Source: Chloroflexota bacterium (GTDB lineage Bacteria > Chloroflexota > Anaerolineae > Aggregatilineales > Phototrophicaceae). Taken from it: a stretch of DNA of 41,462 nucleotides. A program made the position numbers and the translations under genes. The notes under the pieces are model-generated. The model worked only from the letters and a program-made list of their open reading frames with translations, had not been told where the DNA came from and did not search any database. The stretch spans positions 1-41,462 of the forward strand of contig JAPOWK010000017.1 of NCBI GenBank assembly GCA_026707665.1. The letters are read 5' to 3'. Shown here in pieces: positions 1-8,242 of this stretch (its first letter is position 1; each line of letters begins with the position of its first letter).

Positions 1-2
1 TG

Positions 3-227
3 TGCACGATGGGCTTCGCCGCCCGCGCCGTCCTCATGTGCTGCGGCGACAACTACCCAGACCGCTTCAAATCAATCAATGTTCGTTTCTCCCGTCACGT
101 CTTCCCGGGCGACACCCTGGTGACCGAAATGTGGCGCGAAACGGACGAAGAGATTCACTTTCAGACCAAGGTCAAGGAACGCGCTCTCGTTGTCCTGAGC
201 CGCGGCCTTATGCAGTTGCGGGATTGA
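3..227 (+). CDS. MaoC-like (R)-specific enoyl-CoA hydratase/dehydrogenase domain, C-terminal fragment
   Basis: This reading frame is open from the left edge and stops at 225-227, so only the last ~74 residues are seen. The start CTMGFAARAV matches the conserved region that follows the HGLxTMG signature of MaoC/hydratase-2 hot-dog proteins. The following segment (NVRFSRHVFPGDTL, then a TEMWRE strand) is the usual C-terminal beta-sheet of that fold. Family members hydrate or dehydrate acyl-CoA or act in two-domain hydratases. The N-terminal half and catalytic Asp/His lie outside the window, so the substrate cannot be told. Only 3 bases separate its stop from the GTG of galT, which suggests co-transcription. 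An ATG at 9 is internal to the domain and is not the true start. Confidence 0.75.
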   Translation, partial: CTMGFAARAVLMCCGDNYPDRFKSINVRFSRHVFPGDTLVTEMWRETDEEIHFQTKVKERALVVLSRGLMQLRD

Positions 228-230
228 GCC

Positions 231-1268
231 GTGACCTTCGATCTCACGCGTCATCCGCATCGGCGGTACAACCCGCTCCTGGATGAGTGGATATTGGTCT
301 CGCCTCAGCGGACCAATCGACCCTGGCAAGGCGGCGTCGAGAGCCTGCCGCTGGACCGGCGTTCTCGCTACGACCCCGACTGCTACCTGTGCCCGGGCAA
401 TACGCGCGCCAATGGCCAGCGAAATCCAGCCTATGAAAGTACCTTCGCCTTTGTCAACGACTTCGCCGCCGTTCTGCCCGATGTGCCTCCGGCGCAGATC
501 GGCGACGAATCCTTGCTTCGCGCCCGGTCGGTTCGCGGCGAGGCGCGCGTCATCTGTTTTTCACCGCGCCATGATTTGACGCTGGCGGAGATGTCGCCGG
601 CGGAGATCCGCCTGGTGGTCGACCTGTGGGCGCGGCAAACAAGGGAGCTAGGCGCTCGCTTTAGCTGGGTTCAGATATTCGAAAACAGAGGCGAAGTCAT
701 GGGCGCCTCCAATTCGCATCCGCACGGGCAAATCTGGGCGACCGATCGCATGGGCGCCATCGCGGCGCGGGAAGATCAACAGCAGCGCGTTTACCGGGCA
801 AGAAACGGAAGCAAACTGCTGTGCGATTATGCCAATCAAGAGCGGCATATAGCGGAACGTTGCGTATCAGAAAACGCCAGCTGGCTGGTTGTCGTGCCTT
901 ATTGGGCGGTCTGGCCATTCGAAACGCTGCTGCTGCCCAAGTCGCCCGTGCGCCGCTTGCCCGAACTGGACGATGACCAGCGGAATGACCTGGCGGCAAT
1001 CTTGAAAGCGCTGCTAGTGAAATATGACAATCTGTTTGAGGTATCGTTTCCCTATTCGATGGGCTGGCATGGCGCGCCATACGACGGCGCCGACAACGCG
1101 CACTGGCAACTGCACGCGCACTTTTTCCCGCCGCTACTGCGATCGGCGACCGTGAAAAAGTTCATGGTCGGCTACGAGATGCTGGCCGAGGCTCAGCGCG
1201 ACATCACGCCGGAAGAAGCCGCCAGCCGGCTGCGGCAATTGCCGGAGGTGCATTTCACACTGCGTTAG
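231..1268 (+). CDS. galT: Galactose-1-phosphate uridylyltransferase
   Basis: The 345-residue product should transfer UMP from UDP-glucose to galactose-1-phosphate (Leloir pathway, cytosol). The N-terminus has the family signature [21 protein letters not shown]51-Y-L-C54 is the first zinc/iron-site pair, followed by PGNTRANG. The active-site block [10 protein letters not shown] contains H163-P-H165-G-Q167, where the second His is the nucleophile that carries the uridylyl group. The C-terminal [16 protein letters not shown] segment is also typical. Length is normal for the family. A GTG start at 231 fits the N-terminal alignment and lies just after the MaoC-like stop. The gene ends facing the reverse-strand serine hydrolase, with only 18 bases between them. 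No other galactose gene is in view. Confidence 0.95.
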   Translation: MTFDLTRHPHRRYNPLLDEWILVSPQRTNRPWQGGVESLPLDRRSRYDPDCYLCPGNTRANGQRNPAYESTFAFVNDFAAVLPDVPPAQIGDESLLRARSVRGEARVICFSPRHDLTLAEMSPAEIRLVVDLWARQTRELGARFSWVQIFENRGEVMGASNSHPHGQIWATDRMGAIAAREDQQQRVYRARNGSKLLCDYANQERHIAERCVSENASWLVVVPYWAVWPFETLLLPKSPVRRLPELDDDQRNDLAAILKALLVKYDNLFEVSFPYSMGWHGAPYDGADNAHWQLHAHFFPPLLRSATVKKFMVGYEMLAEAQRDITPEEAASRLRQLPEVHFTLR

Positions 1269-1286
1269 CAGGCGCCAGACGCGTCC

Positions 1287-3056
1287 TCACGTATCCCAGT
1301 GGGATTGCAGGAGATCGACGACCAGCGGACTGCCGAAGTAGTTGCAACTTTTGGCATCGGGAATGACCCATTCACGTCCCGACTCCTGTGGCTGCTCCGG
1401 ATTGAAATGGTTGTAGACGCGGCGCGATACCTCAGCGAAAAGTGGCAGCGATTCCTGGAAATTCAGCCATTCCGGTTGGAAGAGCAACATCGCGATGACA
1501 TAGTCGCCACCAGGCGTGAAGAACAAGGCGGCATTGCCATGGGTATCGGGTATCCAGCCATGTTTGTGCGCCACGCGCGTGTCGGCTGGCACCCCCGATT
1601 TCAACAGAGCATCGACGGTATTATTGCTCATCACGTGCAGCATCTGCCGGCATTCGCGCGCTTCAACTGCCGCACCGAAGCTCTCGTTGAGCGCGCCGCC
1701 CGCGCCGTAAGCGCATTGATAGAGATTGGCGAGCAATGAGCCGATTTCGACGACGGTCAACTGGTTTGAAAGGTCGGGCTCCGCGCGGTCTTGATCGGCT
1801 GCTGTTTCGGGAAACACCAGCGGGCGAGGCGGTGGCTCCGGCGTGCCAATGGTTGTGAAGGGCGCGATTAAGAAAGACCGCGTCAAGCCCAGCTCCTGGT
1901 AGAGCTTCGTGACCGCGTCCGCGCCAATATAGGCGTTGCCGTCGCCGATAATGCTCAGCAGACGATTGGTCGCGGCGTTTTCGCTGCAGATCATCGTGTT
2001 GAGAATATCGGTGGCTGTCTCGATCGCCGGCGGCGCGTCCAATTTCTGATAGAGCTTGGCGAGAATGGCGATCTTGTTCAGGCTCGTGCCACTGAAGGCG
2101 AATTTGTCGCCGAAGGTGAAGGCTTCACCGCTGGTCAGGTCCATGAAGAATAGCGCGCCGAAGCGGCTCGTCTGCGGATCAAAGTCATTCCGCAGAAGCA
2201 GATTCCAGAGCTCGTCGGCCAGAATCTGCAAGTCGCCGCCGAGCGGCAGCGCTTGCCTCCCGTTGATGCCAATGGCTTGAACGGCCGCCGGCGTCGGTGT
2301 AACGGGCGGCAAACTGAAGCGCGTCTGCGAGATGGCGACGGTGTTGAAGATGTTCCCGCTGATCGCCAGCAGATCGCGTGCTATCCAGGCTTGCCCGCCG
2401 GCCGCGTCTGGATAGCGAATCCGCACCCAGGGATAAAGTGTGTGATAACCGGTCACGTCAAAGCGATCGCCCGTATAAGCCACGCCGGCGCGGGGATATT
2501 CCACGCCGGGCCCGTAGCGAATGTTCACCTCGCCCGATACGCGGCCGCTGACGCCAAAGACGCCAATGGTCGGCCTTGGCGTAGGCGGGGCTTTGGTTGC
2601 TGTGGCGACGGGCCCGGGGCTGGCGCTCGTAATCACCGGCGTAGGCGGCGCCGACGGATCAATTGTCAGATCGGTGAAGGGAACGCGACTGATATCTCCG
2701 CTCAGAACGACGAGCGTTTCGAATACCCAGCCTAAAGGCTGATCAGTATCGCTTTCGCCTAGCAGCAGCCAGGGGTAGAGCTGGCTGCGACCGAGGACGG
2801 GATAGCGAATGCCGCTTCTGATGTCGCCGACGAGCCGCGCCTCGATATTGTCGTCGGCGCGTAGATTGGCTTGGCCAATCGCCTCCGCATACACGCCGGA
2901 ATGCTGGCGCTGCGCCTGCGCTACCCAGCCGATAGCCAGCAGGGAGATCGTGATGATCAAAGCCGGAACGGCGAAGGCCAGCTGACGGATTCGAGAGCCT
3001 GGCTCATCAATTCTCGGCTTAGCGATGTCTGTCAGTCTGCCGCCTCCCAATACCAA
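1287..3056 (-). CDS. Membrane-anchored serine hydrolase of the beta-lactamase/PBP fold with two SH3-like domains
   Basis: The 589-residue protein has a short basic N-terminus, one membrane segment (about residues 28-46) and two bacterial SH3-like repeats (about 57-120 and 170-240, each with a YPW strand). These are joined by a Pro/Thr-rich linker. A C-terminal serine-hydrolase domain follows. S325-L-N-K328 is the SxxK motif and K498-H-G500 the KTG-like motif. MSNN at about 478-482 may stand for SDN. The class A Glu166 region is not obvious, so true lactamase activity is doubtful. An envelope or peptidoglycan-related role outside the membrane is likely. The start is uncertain: TTG at 3056 is used here, but a strong GGGAGG at 3048-3043 lies inside that reading frame and points to a start near 3035 (a CTG). 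Confidence 0.75.
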   Translation of the reverse strand: MVLGGGRLTDIAKPRIDEPGSRIRQLAFAVPALIITISLLAIGWVAQAQRQHSGVYAEAIGQANLRADDNIEARLVGDIRSGIRYPVLGRSQLYPWLLLGESDTDQPLGWVFETLVVLSGDISRVPFTDLTIDPSAPPTPVITSASPGPVATATKAPPTPRPTIGVFGVSGRVSGEVNIRYGPGVEYPRAGVAYTGDRFDVTGYHTLYPWVRIRYPDAAGGQAWIARDLLAISGNIFNTVAISQTRFSLPPVTPTPAAVQAIGINGRQALPLGGDLQILADELWNLLLRNDFDPQTSRFGALFFMDLTSGEAFTFGDKFAFSGTSLNKIAILAKLYQKLDAPPAIETATDILNTMICSENAATNRLLSIIGDGNAYIGADAVTKLYQELGLTRSFLIAPFTTIGTPEPPPRPLVFPETAADQDRAEPDLSNQLTVVEIGSLLANLYQCAYGAGGALNESFGAAVEARECRQMLHVMSNNTVDALLKSGVPADTRVAHKHGWIPDTHGNAALFFTPGGDYVIAMLLFQPEWLNFQESLPLFAEVSRRVYNHFNPEQPQESGREWVIPDAKSCNYFGSPLVVDLLQSHWDT

Positions 3057-3087
3057 TATTCTTCAATGCCATTCGAAAACGCGCTGC

Positions 3088-3096
3088 ATTATATCA
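3088..3096 (-). promoter_or_regulatory. Extended -10 promoter for the serine hydrolase gene
   Basis: Read on the minus strand the sequence is TGATATAAT, a consensus TGn extended -10 with a perfect TATAAT at 3093-3088. No good -35 hexamer is seen 17 bases upstream, as is common for extended -10 promoters. The predicted transcription start near 3081 leaves a leader of about 25-45 bases before the candidate starts. Confidence 0.55.
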
Positions 3097-3139
3097 CGCG
3101 CAATAGCGACGGCACAGCGAATCTCGCGCAAGCAGCGTA

Positions 3140-3167
3140 TTGACAAGCCGACCTGAGCCGCTATACT
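3140..3167 (+). promoter_or_regulatory. Sigma70-type promoter for tRNA-Leu
   Basis: TTGACA at 3140-3145 and TATACT at 3162-3167 are separated by 16 bases. The predicted start near 3174 is about 9 bases before the mature tRNA 5' end. It is divergent from the serine hydrolase promoter, about 45 bases away. Confidence 0.75.
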
Positions 3168-3182
3168 GCAAACTGCTGCGAC

Positions 3183-3266
3183 GCCGAAGTGGCGGAATTG
3201 GCAGACGCGCTACGTTCAGGGCGTAGTTCTCTTCGGGGAGTGTGGGTTCGACTCCCACCTTCGGCA
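3183..3266 (+). tRNA. tRNA-Leu (anticodon CAG)
   Basis: The 84-base sequence folds as a class II tRNA. The acceptor stem is GCCGAAG/CTTCGGC with discriminator A at 3266. The anticodon stem CTACG/CGTAG (3210-3214, 3222-3226) closes the loop TTCAGGG, giving anticodon CAG at 3217-3219. A long variable arm follows, then a T-stem GTGGG/CCCAC around TTCGACT. It reads CUG leucine codons. The 3' CCA is not encoded. Confidence 0.96.
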
Positions 3267-3274
3267 TTACAAAC

Positions 3275-3297
3275 ACCCGGTCAATTGGCCGGGTTTT
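3275..3297 (+). terminator. Probable rho-independent terminator of tRNA-Leu
   Basis: ACCCGG (3275-3280) and CCGGGT (3289-3294) form a 6-bp GC-rich stem with an 8-base loop, followed by a short T run. It begins 9 bases after the tRNA. The T tract is only 4 bases, so it may be inefficient. Between it and the next gene (3298-3485) I see no other convincing signal. Confidence 0.5.
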
Positions 3298-3485
3298 CAC
3301 GTTATCAGGTATTCCAAAAACAAAATTATCAAGCGGGCCTCGCCGGCAATACGATGCCCGGGGCCGCCCAGCGCTGAATATGATAATGAATGCTGTCGAG
3401 CCAGAATTCGCGCCGCCTGCGCTGGCGCATTTCTTTCGCTAAACTATGATTGTTGTCATGCGGAATTGAGAATTGCAGGCGGCAA

Positions 3486-3947
3486 ATGGCGGAAGGCGGA
3501 TTGAGCGCCCGGCAGTCAAGAACAGCCGATCGACGCACTGGCGTTCCGGGTCTGACCAGCATTCAAGTGATGCTGGCTGTCGTGCTCGCTTTTGGAATGG
3601 TGCTCACGCTGAACTTCAGCGGCCGCATCAAGCTGGATCGTGATTTAGGCAGAATCCACACGCGTTTCGCAGCGGAAATAGACGCATTGCTTGAAGAGCA
3701 GCTGGACTTGATCGAAGAGTTGAGCTATGTCAAAAGCGATGCCTATGTCGAATATTGGGCGCGCGATGAAGGCAAAATGATCCGGGACGGCGAAGTCCTT
3801 ATCTTGCCCATGGGCAGTGGCCTGCCAAGGACAACAGCGCGCTCACGGGTGCCTCTGGTCGAATTCCAGACGACCGCCCCGGAACCGACGAACTGGGAGT
3901 TGTGGTGGGCGCTTTTCTTTGACAGCGTTCCGCCCAAGCTCAACTGA
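3486..3947 (+). CDS. FtsB/DivIC-like septum formation initiator protein
   Basis: With a start at ATG 3486 the product has 153 residues: a short cytoplasmic N-terminus, one membrane helix (VMLAVVLAFGMVLTLNF), a coiled-coil region starting near DLGRIHTRFAAEIDALLEEQ, and then a region with the YVEYWARDEGKM pattern. This layout and the last motif match FtsB/DivIC family proteins, which bridge FtsL and FtsQ in the divisome. The C-terminal part (about residues 100-153) is Pro/Trp-containing and ends in PPKLN. An in-frame ATG at 3450 is possible, but the FtsB-like homology starts later. The gene converges on ygfZ. No other division gene is nearby, so the family is fairly sure and the exact role is not. 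Confidence 0.75.
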   Translation: MAEGGLSARQSRTADRRTGVPGLTSIQVMLAVVLAFGMVLTLNFSGRIKLDRDLGRIHTRFAAEIDALLEEQLDLIEELSYVKSDAYVEYWARDEGKMIRDGEVLILPMGSGLPRTTARSRVPLVEFQTTAPEPTNWELWWALFFDSVPPKLN

Positions 3948-3986
3948 CCCATCTGCCGCCGAAAGCGAATCAATTCGCGCGCCAAT

Positions 3987-5075
3987 TCAATTGCTAGGCG
4001 AGGATGCCGCTTCCGCTAGTACGAATGGTGGTTGCGCCCCGGCAAAACCAATGACCTTAGCCTTCGGTCCGTTTGCGCCGGCGGTCAAGTCTGTGTTGGG
4101 TTGCGCGCTGCCGACTTTGAGCACGGCCAAAGCATGGATTCGGCCATCGGGAGCTCGAGCGCTGCTCGTCAAAGTACCGGCCGGCTTGCCTTGCGCGTAC
4201 ATCGGCGTCGGCGCCGGCGCCAGGGAAGATAGCGCGATTTTGACCAGCGTCTTCGCCAGGCGCCCCCGGCTCTCCATTCGCGCGATGATTTCTTGCCCGG
4301 TGTAACAGCCCTTACTGAAGCTGATCTCGTCCCAAAGTCCCACTTCCAGCGGAATGTAGTCCGCCGACAGTTCGAGCCCCGCGGGTCTGCCGCTGCGAAT
4401 GCGCAAGCTGTTGTAGGTCAAAGAGCCGGCCGGAATCAGACCGGCAGACGCTCCGCTTTGCAACAGCAGGCGGTGAGCTGGCGCGCCCAATTCACGATCC
4501 GCGATCACGATCCAATGTCCGCCGCAGATGGATTTGCGCCGAGCGATGATCAGATTGCCGACAGCGCATTCGATCTCGGTGACGCCCAGCGCTGGCATCG
4601 ACTCTGCCGCTGGCGTCAGCGATTGGATTGTTGCGTCGGCAGTCGCTCCATGCAGGGCAAAGTGAGCAGTCTCGGCGCTGATTTCCTTGACGGTGACTTG
4701 ATCGCCGAAAAAGATGCTGCGCCTCAGATAATTCGCCAGCGCTTCGCCCTGGCCCGGCTCGCTGATCAAGAGCAAGCCCCGCGGCAGATGGAAGCAGCCG
4801 GCGCGAAACAAGATGCGGGCATTGGCGTTGATGAAGACGGTCGGCGCCCCTTCATTGGGGGCGAGGCGGCTCACGTCATTGGTTGACATGCGGTTGACCA
4901 GCTCAAGCCGGTCACGCCCCTGCAGCAAGATACGGCCTTCATGCGAGCGATCGAGCAGGATCGCGCCCCGGTCCGCGGCCGCGTATTCCGCCGCTTGGTC
5001 GCCATAATCCAGCGGGATTCCATCCGCCGCCAGACGCGCGCCCCACGAAAGATGATATTGCGAGAGGTCGTTCAG
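3987..5075 (-). CDS. ygfZ: Folate-binding YgfZ/GcvT-like protein
   Basis: The protein (about 362 residues from 5075) belongs to the GcvT-related tetrahydrofolate-binding family. YgfZ/IBA57 members support Fe-S enzyme assembly or repair. The diagnostic KGCYTGQEIIARM block lies near the middle of the domain, followed by RGRLAKTLV. The first ATG/GTG/TTG codon is TTG at 4928, but the frame upstream of it encodes clear family sequence (LSWGARLAADG, IPLDYGDQAAEYAA, LLDRSHEGRILL). The true start must therefore be further upstream. The best candidate is CTG at 5075-5073, which overlaps the TGA of the upstream kinase gene as CTGA and follows AGGCGGTGGG. ATT at 5093 is another option. Fe-S maturation would suit the 2Fe-2S hydroxylase encoded downstream, but that link is speculative. 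Confidence 0.85.
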   Translation of the reverse strand: MNDLSQYHLSWGARLAADGIPLDYGDQAAEYAAADRGAILLDRSHEGRILLQGRDRLELVNRMSTNDVSRLAPNEGAPTVFINANARILFRAGCFHLPRGLLLISEPGQGEALANYLRRSIFFGDQVTVKEISAETAHFALHGATADATIQSLTPAAESMPALGVTEIECAVGNLIIARRKSICGGHWIVIADRELGAPAHRLLLQSGASAGLIPAGSLTYNSLRIRSGRPAGLELSADYIPLEVGLWDEISFSKGCYTGQEIIARMESRGRLAKTLVKIALSSLAPAPTPMYAQGKPAGTLTSSARAPDGRIHALAVLKVGSAQPNTDLTAGANGPKAKVIGFAGAQPPFVLAEAASSPSN

Positions 5076-5698
5076 GGTCCCACCGCCTGCAATTGCCGTT
5101 CGTCCATTTCGCGGCGAATGATGGCCGCTGTCGCCTCAATCGCCTGCGCCAGGTCATCATTCACCACAATGTGATCGCAACGCGTCTGGTAGGGCAATTC
5201 CAGCGTCCGCGCGCGTTTTAGCCGCTGCTCAATGTCCGTCGCCTCATCGGCTCTTGAGCGCATCCGCGCTTCCAGCAGCGCCAGTTGCTGGGCAATATCG
5301 TCGCCCGGCACGGTGACGAAAACCTGGACGACGTTTTGTGGATACGCGGCGGCGAACTCAATGGCGCCCAGGACTTCAATGTCGGCGATGCGAGCGGCGC
5401 CGGCGGTTAATACCTCCAAGACTGTATGGCGAGGGATTCCATAAAACTTGCCTGGCGTCACTTCCTGATGCTCCAGCAATTCATTGCGGATAATCATCTC
5501 TTGAAACCGCTGCGAGCTTACAAAGAGATGCTCACGCCCTTGCATCTCATCAGCGCGCATGGGCCGCGTGGTGGCGGTCGCCAACTGCCTCAGCGCCGGA
5601 ATCGCGGCGATTACCGCCTTCATGATGGCGTTTTTTCCCGCTCCGCCCGGCCCGATGATGACAAAGATAATGCCGGGCAGCTTCTCCGCTAGAGCCAC
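5072..5698 (-). CDS. gmk: Guanylate-kinase-like protein with variant P-loop
   Basis: The 208-residue product has the guanylate kinase order of motifs: an N-terminal P-loop, the GMP-binding TTRPMR region, the LLEHQEV...YGIP segment, the IADIEVLGA strand corresponding to the DID/QG region, and a C-terminal helix after HIVVNDDL. Guanylate kinase phosphorylates GMP/dGMP with ATP. Two features are unusual. The P-loop reads G16-P-G-G-A-G-K22-N23, with Asn where Ser/Thr normally coordinates Mg2+. The GREHLF stretch replaces the usual GxxYxF. It may be a divergent or specialised kinase. Its TGA overlaps the probable start of ygfZ, so the two are coupled. The start codon at 5698 fits the P-loop spacing. 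Confidence 0.75.
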   Translation of the reverse strand: MALAEKLPGIIFVIIGPGGAGKNAIMKAVIAAIPALRQLATATTRPMRADEMQGREHLFVSSQRFQEMIIRNELLEHQEVTPGKFYGIPRHTVLEVLTAGAARIADIEVLGAIEFAAAYPQNVVQVFVTVPGDDIAQQLALLEARMRSRADEATDIEQRLKRARTLELPYQTRCDHIVVNDDLAQAIEATAAIIRREMDERQLQAVGP

Positions 5699-5862
5699 TC
5701 TGTGCTATCCTCAAGGCAGTTGTCGGCTGGGAACAGTGTAACAAGAGAAAGAGCCAATCTCCATAGCAATCCACATCTCGGATCAGCGGCGGCGGCAACG
5801 ACAAGGCGCGGCGTTCGGCCAATTTTCGCCCGAGATTCGAGTGACAGCGGAAAGGAATTGCG

Positions 5863-6744
5863 ATGCCAGCCAAGATCATTGATGGACGACCGGTAGCGCA
5901 GCGAATTCAGGGCGAGATCAAGCGGGCGGTCGCTGATTTGCGGGCCAAAACAGGGGCGACTCCCGGCCTGGGTGTCGTTCTAGTCGGCGATGATCCGGCC
6001 TCGGCGATGTATGTGCGCATGAAACGCCGCGCCTGCGAACGCGCCGGCTTGCGCTCTGAGGCGCAGATCTTGCCCGCCCGGTCGACGCAGGCCGAGGTGG
6101 AGGACGCGGTACGAGCCTACAACGCCGATCCAAATATTCACGGCATCCTGGTGCAATTGCCCTTGCCCGATCACATCAATGAAGAGGCTGCGCTCAACGA
6201 AATCAGTTTGGCCAAAGACGTCGATGGCATCCATCCGATGAACCTCGGGCGCCTGGGCATGCGCGGGCGCGAGCCCACATTCACGCCGGCGACGCCCACC
6301 GGCGTGATGCAGCTGATTGCGGAAACGGGCGAAGCCATCGAGGGAATGCGGGCGGTCGTTATCGGCCGCAGCAATATCGTCGGGCTGCCTGTGGCGCTAA
6401 TGCTGGCAAACGCCAACGCCACGGTCACCATCTGTCATAGCCGCACGCGCGACCTTCCCGGCACGGTAAGCGGCGCCGATATCGTAGTCGCGGCGGTCGG
6501 GCGGGCCGAATATGTCAAAGGCGATTGGATCAAGCCGGGCGCCATCGTCATTGATGTTGGTTCCAATTCGCTGCCCGACCCCGATAGCGAAAAGGGCTAT
6601 CGCTATGTCGGCGATGTCGAGTTTGAATCGGCGCGGGCGCAGGCCGGATACATCACCAAAGTGCCCGGTGGCGTCGGACCCATGACCATCACCATGCTCC
6701 TGTCGAATACGCTGAAGGCGGCGCGCCAAAGCCTCGAAGCCTGA
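5863..6744 (+). CDS. folD: Bifunctional methylene-THF dehydrogenase / methenyl-THF cyclohydrolase
   Basis: FolD interconverts 5,10-methylene-, methenyl- and 10-formyl-tetrahydrofolate, using NADP(H), in the cytosol. The 293-residue product has normal length. It shows the catalytic Lys/Tyr block SAMYVRMKRRACERAG, the VQLPLP signature, KDVDGIHPMN, the PATPTGVM segment (usually PCTPxG), the VIGRSNIVGLP dinucleotide-binding loop, and the C-terminal PGGVGPMT motif. The ATG at 5863 follows GGAAAGGAATTG. The gene precedes the purine island. In purine-degrading bacteria one-carbon folate enzymes can receive formimino or formyl groups, but folD is also a housekeeping gene, so its position alone does not prove a catabolic role. 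Confidence 0.96.
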   Translation: MPAKIIDGRPVAQRIQGEIKRAVADLRAKTGATPGLGVVLVGDDPASAMYVRMKRRACERAGLRSEAQILPARSTQAEVEDAVRAYNADPNIHGILVQLPLPDHINEEAALNEISLAKDVDGIHPMNLGRLGMRGREPTFTPATPTGVMQLIAETGEAIEGMRAVVIGRSNIVGLPVALMLANANATVTICHSRTRDLPGTVSGADIVVAAVGRAEYVKGDWIKPGAIVIDVGSNSLPDPDSEKGYRYVGDVEFESARAQAGYITKVPGGVGPMTITMLLSNTLKAARQSLEA

Positions 6745-6785
6745 CTCGCGATTCCGGTGGCGACCGGCGCCAGCCCAGCTGAATC

Positions 6786-6814
6786 TTGTTGCGCCCTTGC
6801 TGCCGTATTATATT
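6786..6814 (+). promoter_or_regulatory. Putative promoter opening the purine island
   Basis: TTGTTG (6786-6791) and TATATT (6809-6814) are separated by 17 bases. The predicted start near 6821 leaves a leader of about 25 bases before ATG 6845. It lies in the 100-base gap after folD. Confidence 0.5.
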
Positions 6815-6844
6815 TATGGCGTTAATGCAGGGATTCGGGTGCCG

Positions 6845-8200
6845 ATGTCGACACTTCTTCTGAAGAACATTCGCTGTCTGGCGACATTTGATGATGAAGG
6901 GCGCGAACTGGAGGGCGCCTGGCTGCTGATTCGCGACCGCGTCATCGACAGCCTCGGCGCGACCGATGAGGCGCCGCCGGAATATGCCGATCGCGTCATT
7001 GACCTCTCCAATCACATTGCGCTGCCGGGCTTGGTCAATACCCATCACCATATGTTTCAGAGCTTGACGCGCGTCATGGGGCAGCAGGAAGACCTCTTTG
7101 GCTGGCTGCGCGCTTGTTATCCGCTGTGGGCGCAGATGCGGTCGGAGCATGTCTATGCCGCCGCCCGCCTGGCGATGGCCGAATTGCTGCTCTCCGGCTG
7201 CACGACCGCCAGCGATCACCATTATGTCTTCCCCAATGATGTGCGGCTGGAAGACGAGATCCGCGCCGCGCAAGACATGGGCATTCGCTTTCATGCGGCG
7301 CGCGGAAGCATGAGCCTGGGCGAAGGGCATGGCGGCCTGCCGCCCGATCATCTGGTCGAGCGCGAGCCAGACATCCTGCGCGACACGCAGCGCCTGATCG
7401 AGACTTGGCACGATCCCTCGCCGCAATCCATGCTGCATATTGTCGTCGCGCCTTGCTCGCCCTTCAGCGTGACGGTCGATTTGATGCGTGAATCGGCGGC
7501 GCTGGCGAGAGCCTATGGCTTGCAGATGCATACGCACCTGGCGGAAACCGACGCCGATGTGGCTTACAGCGTCGAGCGCTTTGGCATGCGACCTGGGGAT
7601 TATGCCGAAGATATGGGCTGGATCGGCGACGATGTTTGGCACGCCCATTGCGTCAAACTGAATACGGATGAAATCGCTCTCTTTGGGCGCAGCGGGACTG
7701 GCGTCTGCCACTGCCCATCGTCGAATATGCGGCTGGCCTCGGGCATCGCGCCGATTCGAAATATGCTCGATCATCGCGTCAAGGTGGGCGTGGGCGTCGA
7801 TGGCTCCGCCTCCAATGACAGCGGACATCTACTGGGCGAAGCGCGGCAGGCGCTGCTTTTGGCGCGCGCCCTGGGCGATCCGGCCGCCTTGAGCGCGCGC
7901 GAGTCGCTGCGGCTGGCGACTCGTGGCGGCGCCGCCGTGCTCGGCCGCGATGACATCGGTCAGATCGCGCCGGGAATGTCCGCCGATGTTATCGCTTTTC
8001 GACTGGACGGGCCGGGAATGGCGGGCGCCACCCACGACCCGGTCGCTGCGCTGGTCTTTTGCCAGCCGCCTGCGGTTGATCTTTCGGTTATCAACGGCGA
8101 CATCGTCGTGGTGGACGGCAATTTGCTCACTGCCGACCTTCCGTCTCTGGTTGAACAGCACAACAGAATATCTTTGCAATTGATTCGGGGTGATAGTTGA
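6845..8200 (+). CDS. 8-oxoguanine deaminase-like amidohydrolase
   Basis: The protein (451 residues from ATG 6845) is a metal-dependent amidohydrolase of the 8-oxoguanine deaminase/hydroxyatrazine hydrolase group. Visible metal and catalytic motifs are NTHHHMFQSLTR (HxH), HTHLAETDAD, HAHCVKL and GVGVDGSASND. The THHHMFQSLTR and HCPSSNMRLASGIAP blocks are those I associate with 8-oxoguanine deaminase, which forms urate from 8-oxoguanine. Triazine hydrolases share much of this pattern. A longer frame from 6797 exists, but the region before 6845 does not look like protein of this family and contains a likely promoter, so ATG 6845 (or GTG 6839) is preferred. The next gene is adenine deaminase, consistent with purine use. 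Confidence 0.82.
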   Translation: MSTLLLKNIRCLATFDDEGRELEGAWLLIRDRVIDSLGATDEAPPEYADRVIDLSNHIALPGLVNTHHHMFQSLTRVMGQQEDLFGWLRACYPLWAQMRSEHVYAAARLAMAELLLSGCTTASDHHYVFPNDVRLEDEIRAAQDMGIRFHAARGSMSLGEGHGGLPPDHLVEREPDILRDTQRLIETWHDPSPQSMLHIVVAPCSPFSVTVDLMRESAALARAYGLQMHTHLAETDADVAYSVERFGMRPGDYAEDMGWIGDDVWHAHCVKLNTDEIALFGRSGTGVCHCPSSNMRLASGIAPIRNMLDHRVKVGVGVDGSASNDSGHLLGEARQALLLARALGDPAALSARESLRLATRGGAAVLGRDDIGQIAPGMSADVIAFRLDGPGMAGATHDPVAALVFCQPPAVDLSVINGDIVVVDGNLLTADLPSLVEQHNRISLQLIRGDS

Positions 8201-8242
8201 CGCCACTCTTTAGTCCAGAGCCGGCAAAAGTGAGGAATGCCA

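Noticed and set aside
6689..7828. Long minus-strand open frame antisense to the oxoguanine deaminase gene
   Set aside because: The plus-strand amidohydrolase motifs cover it fully, and its composition is that of a shadow frame.
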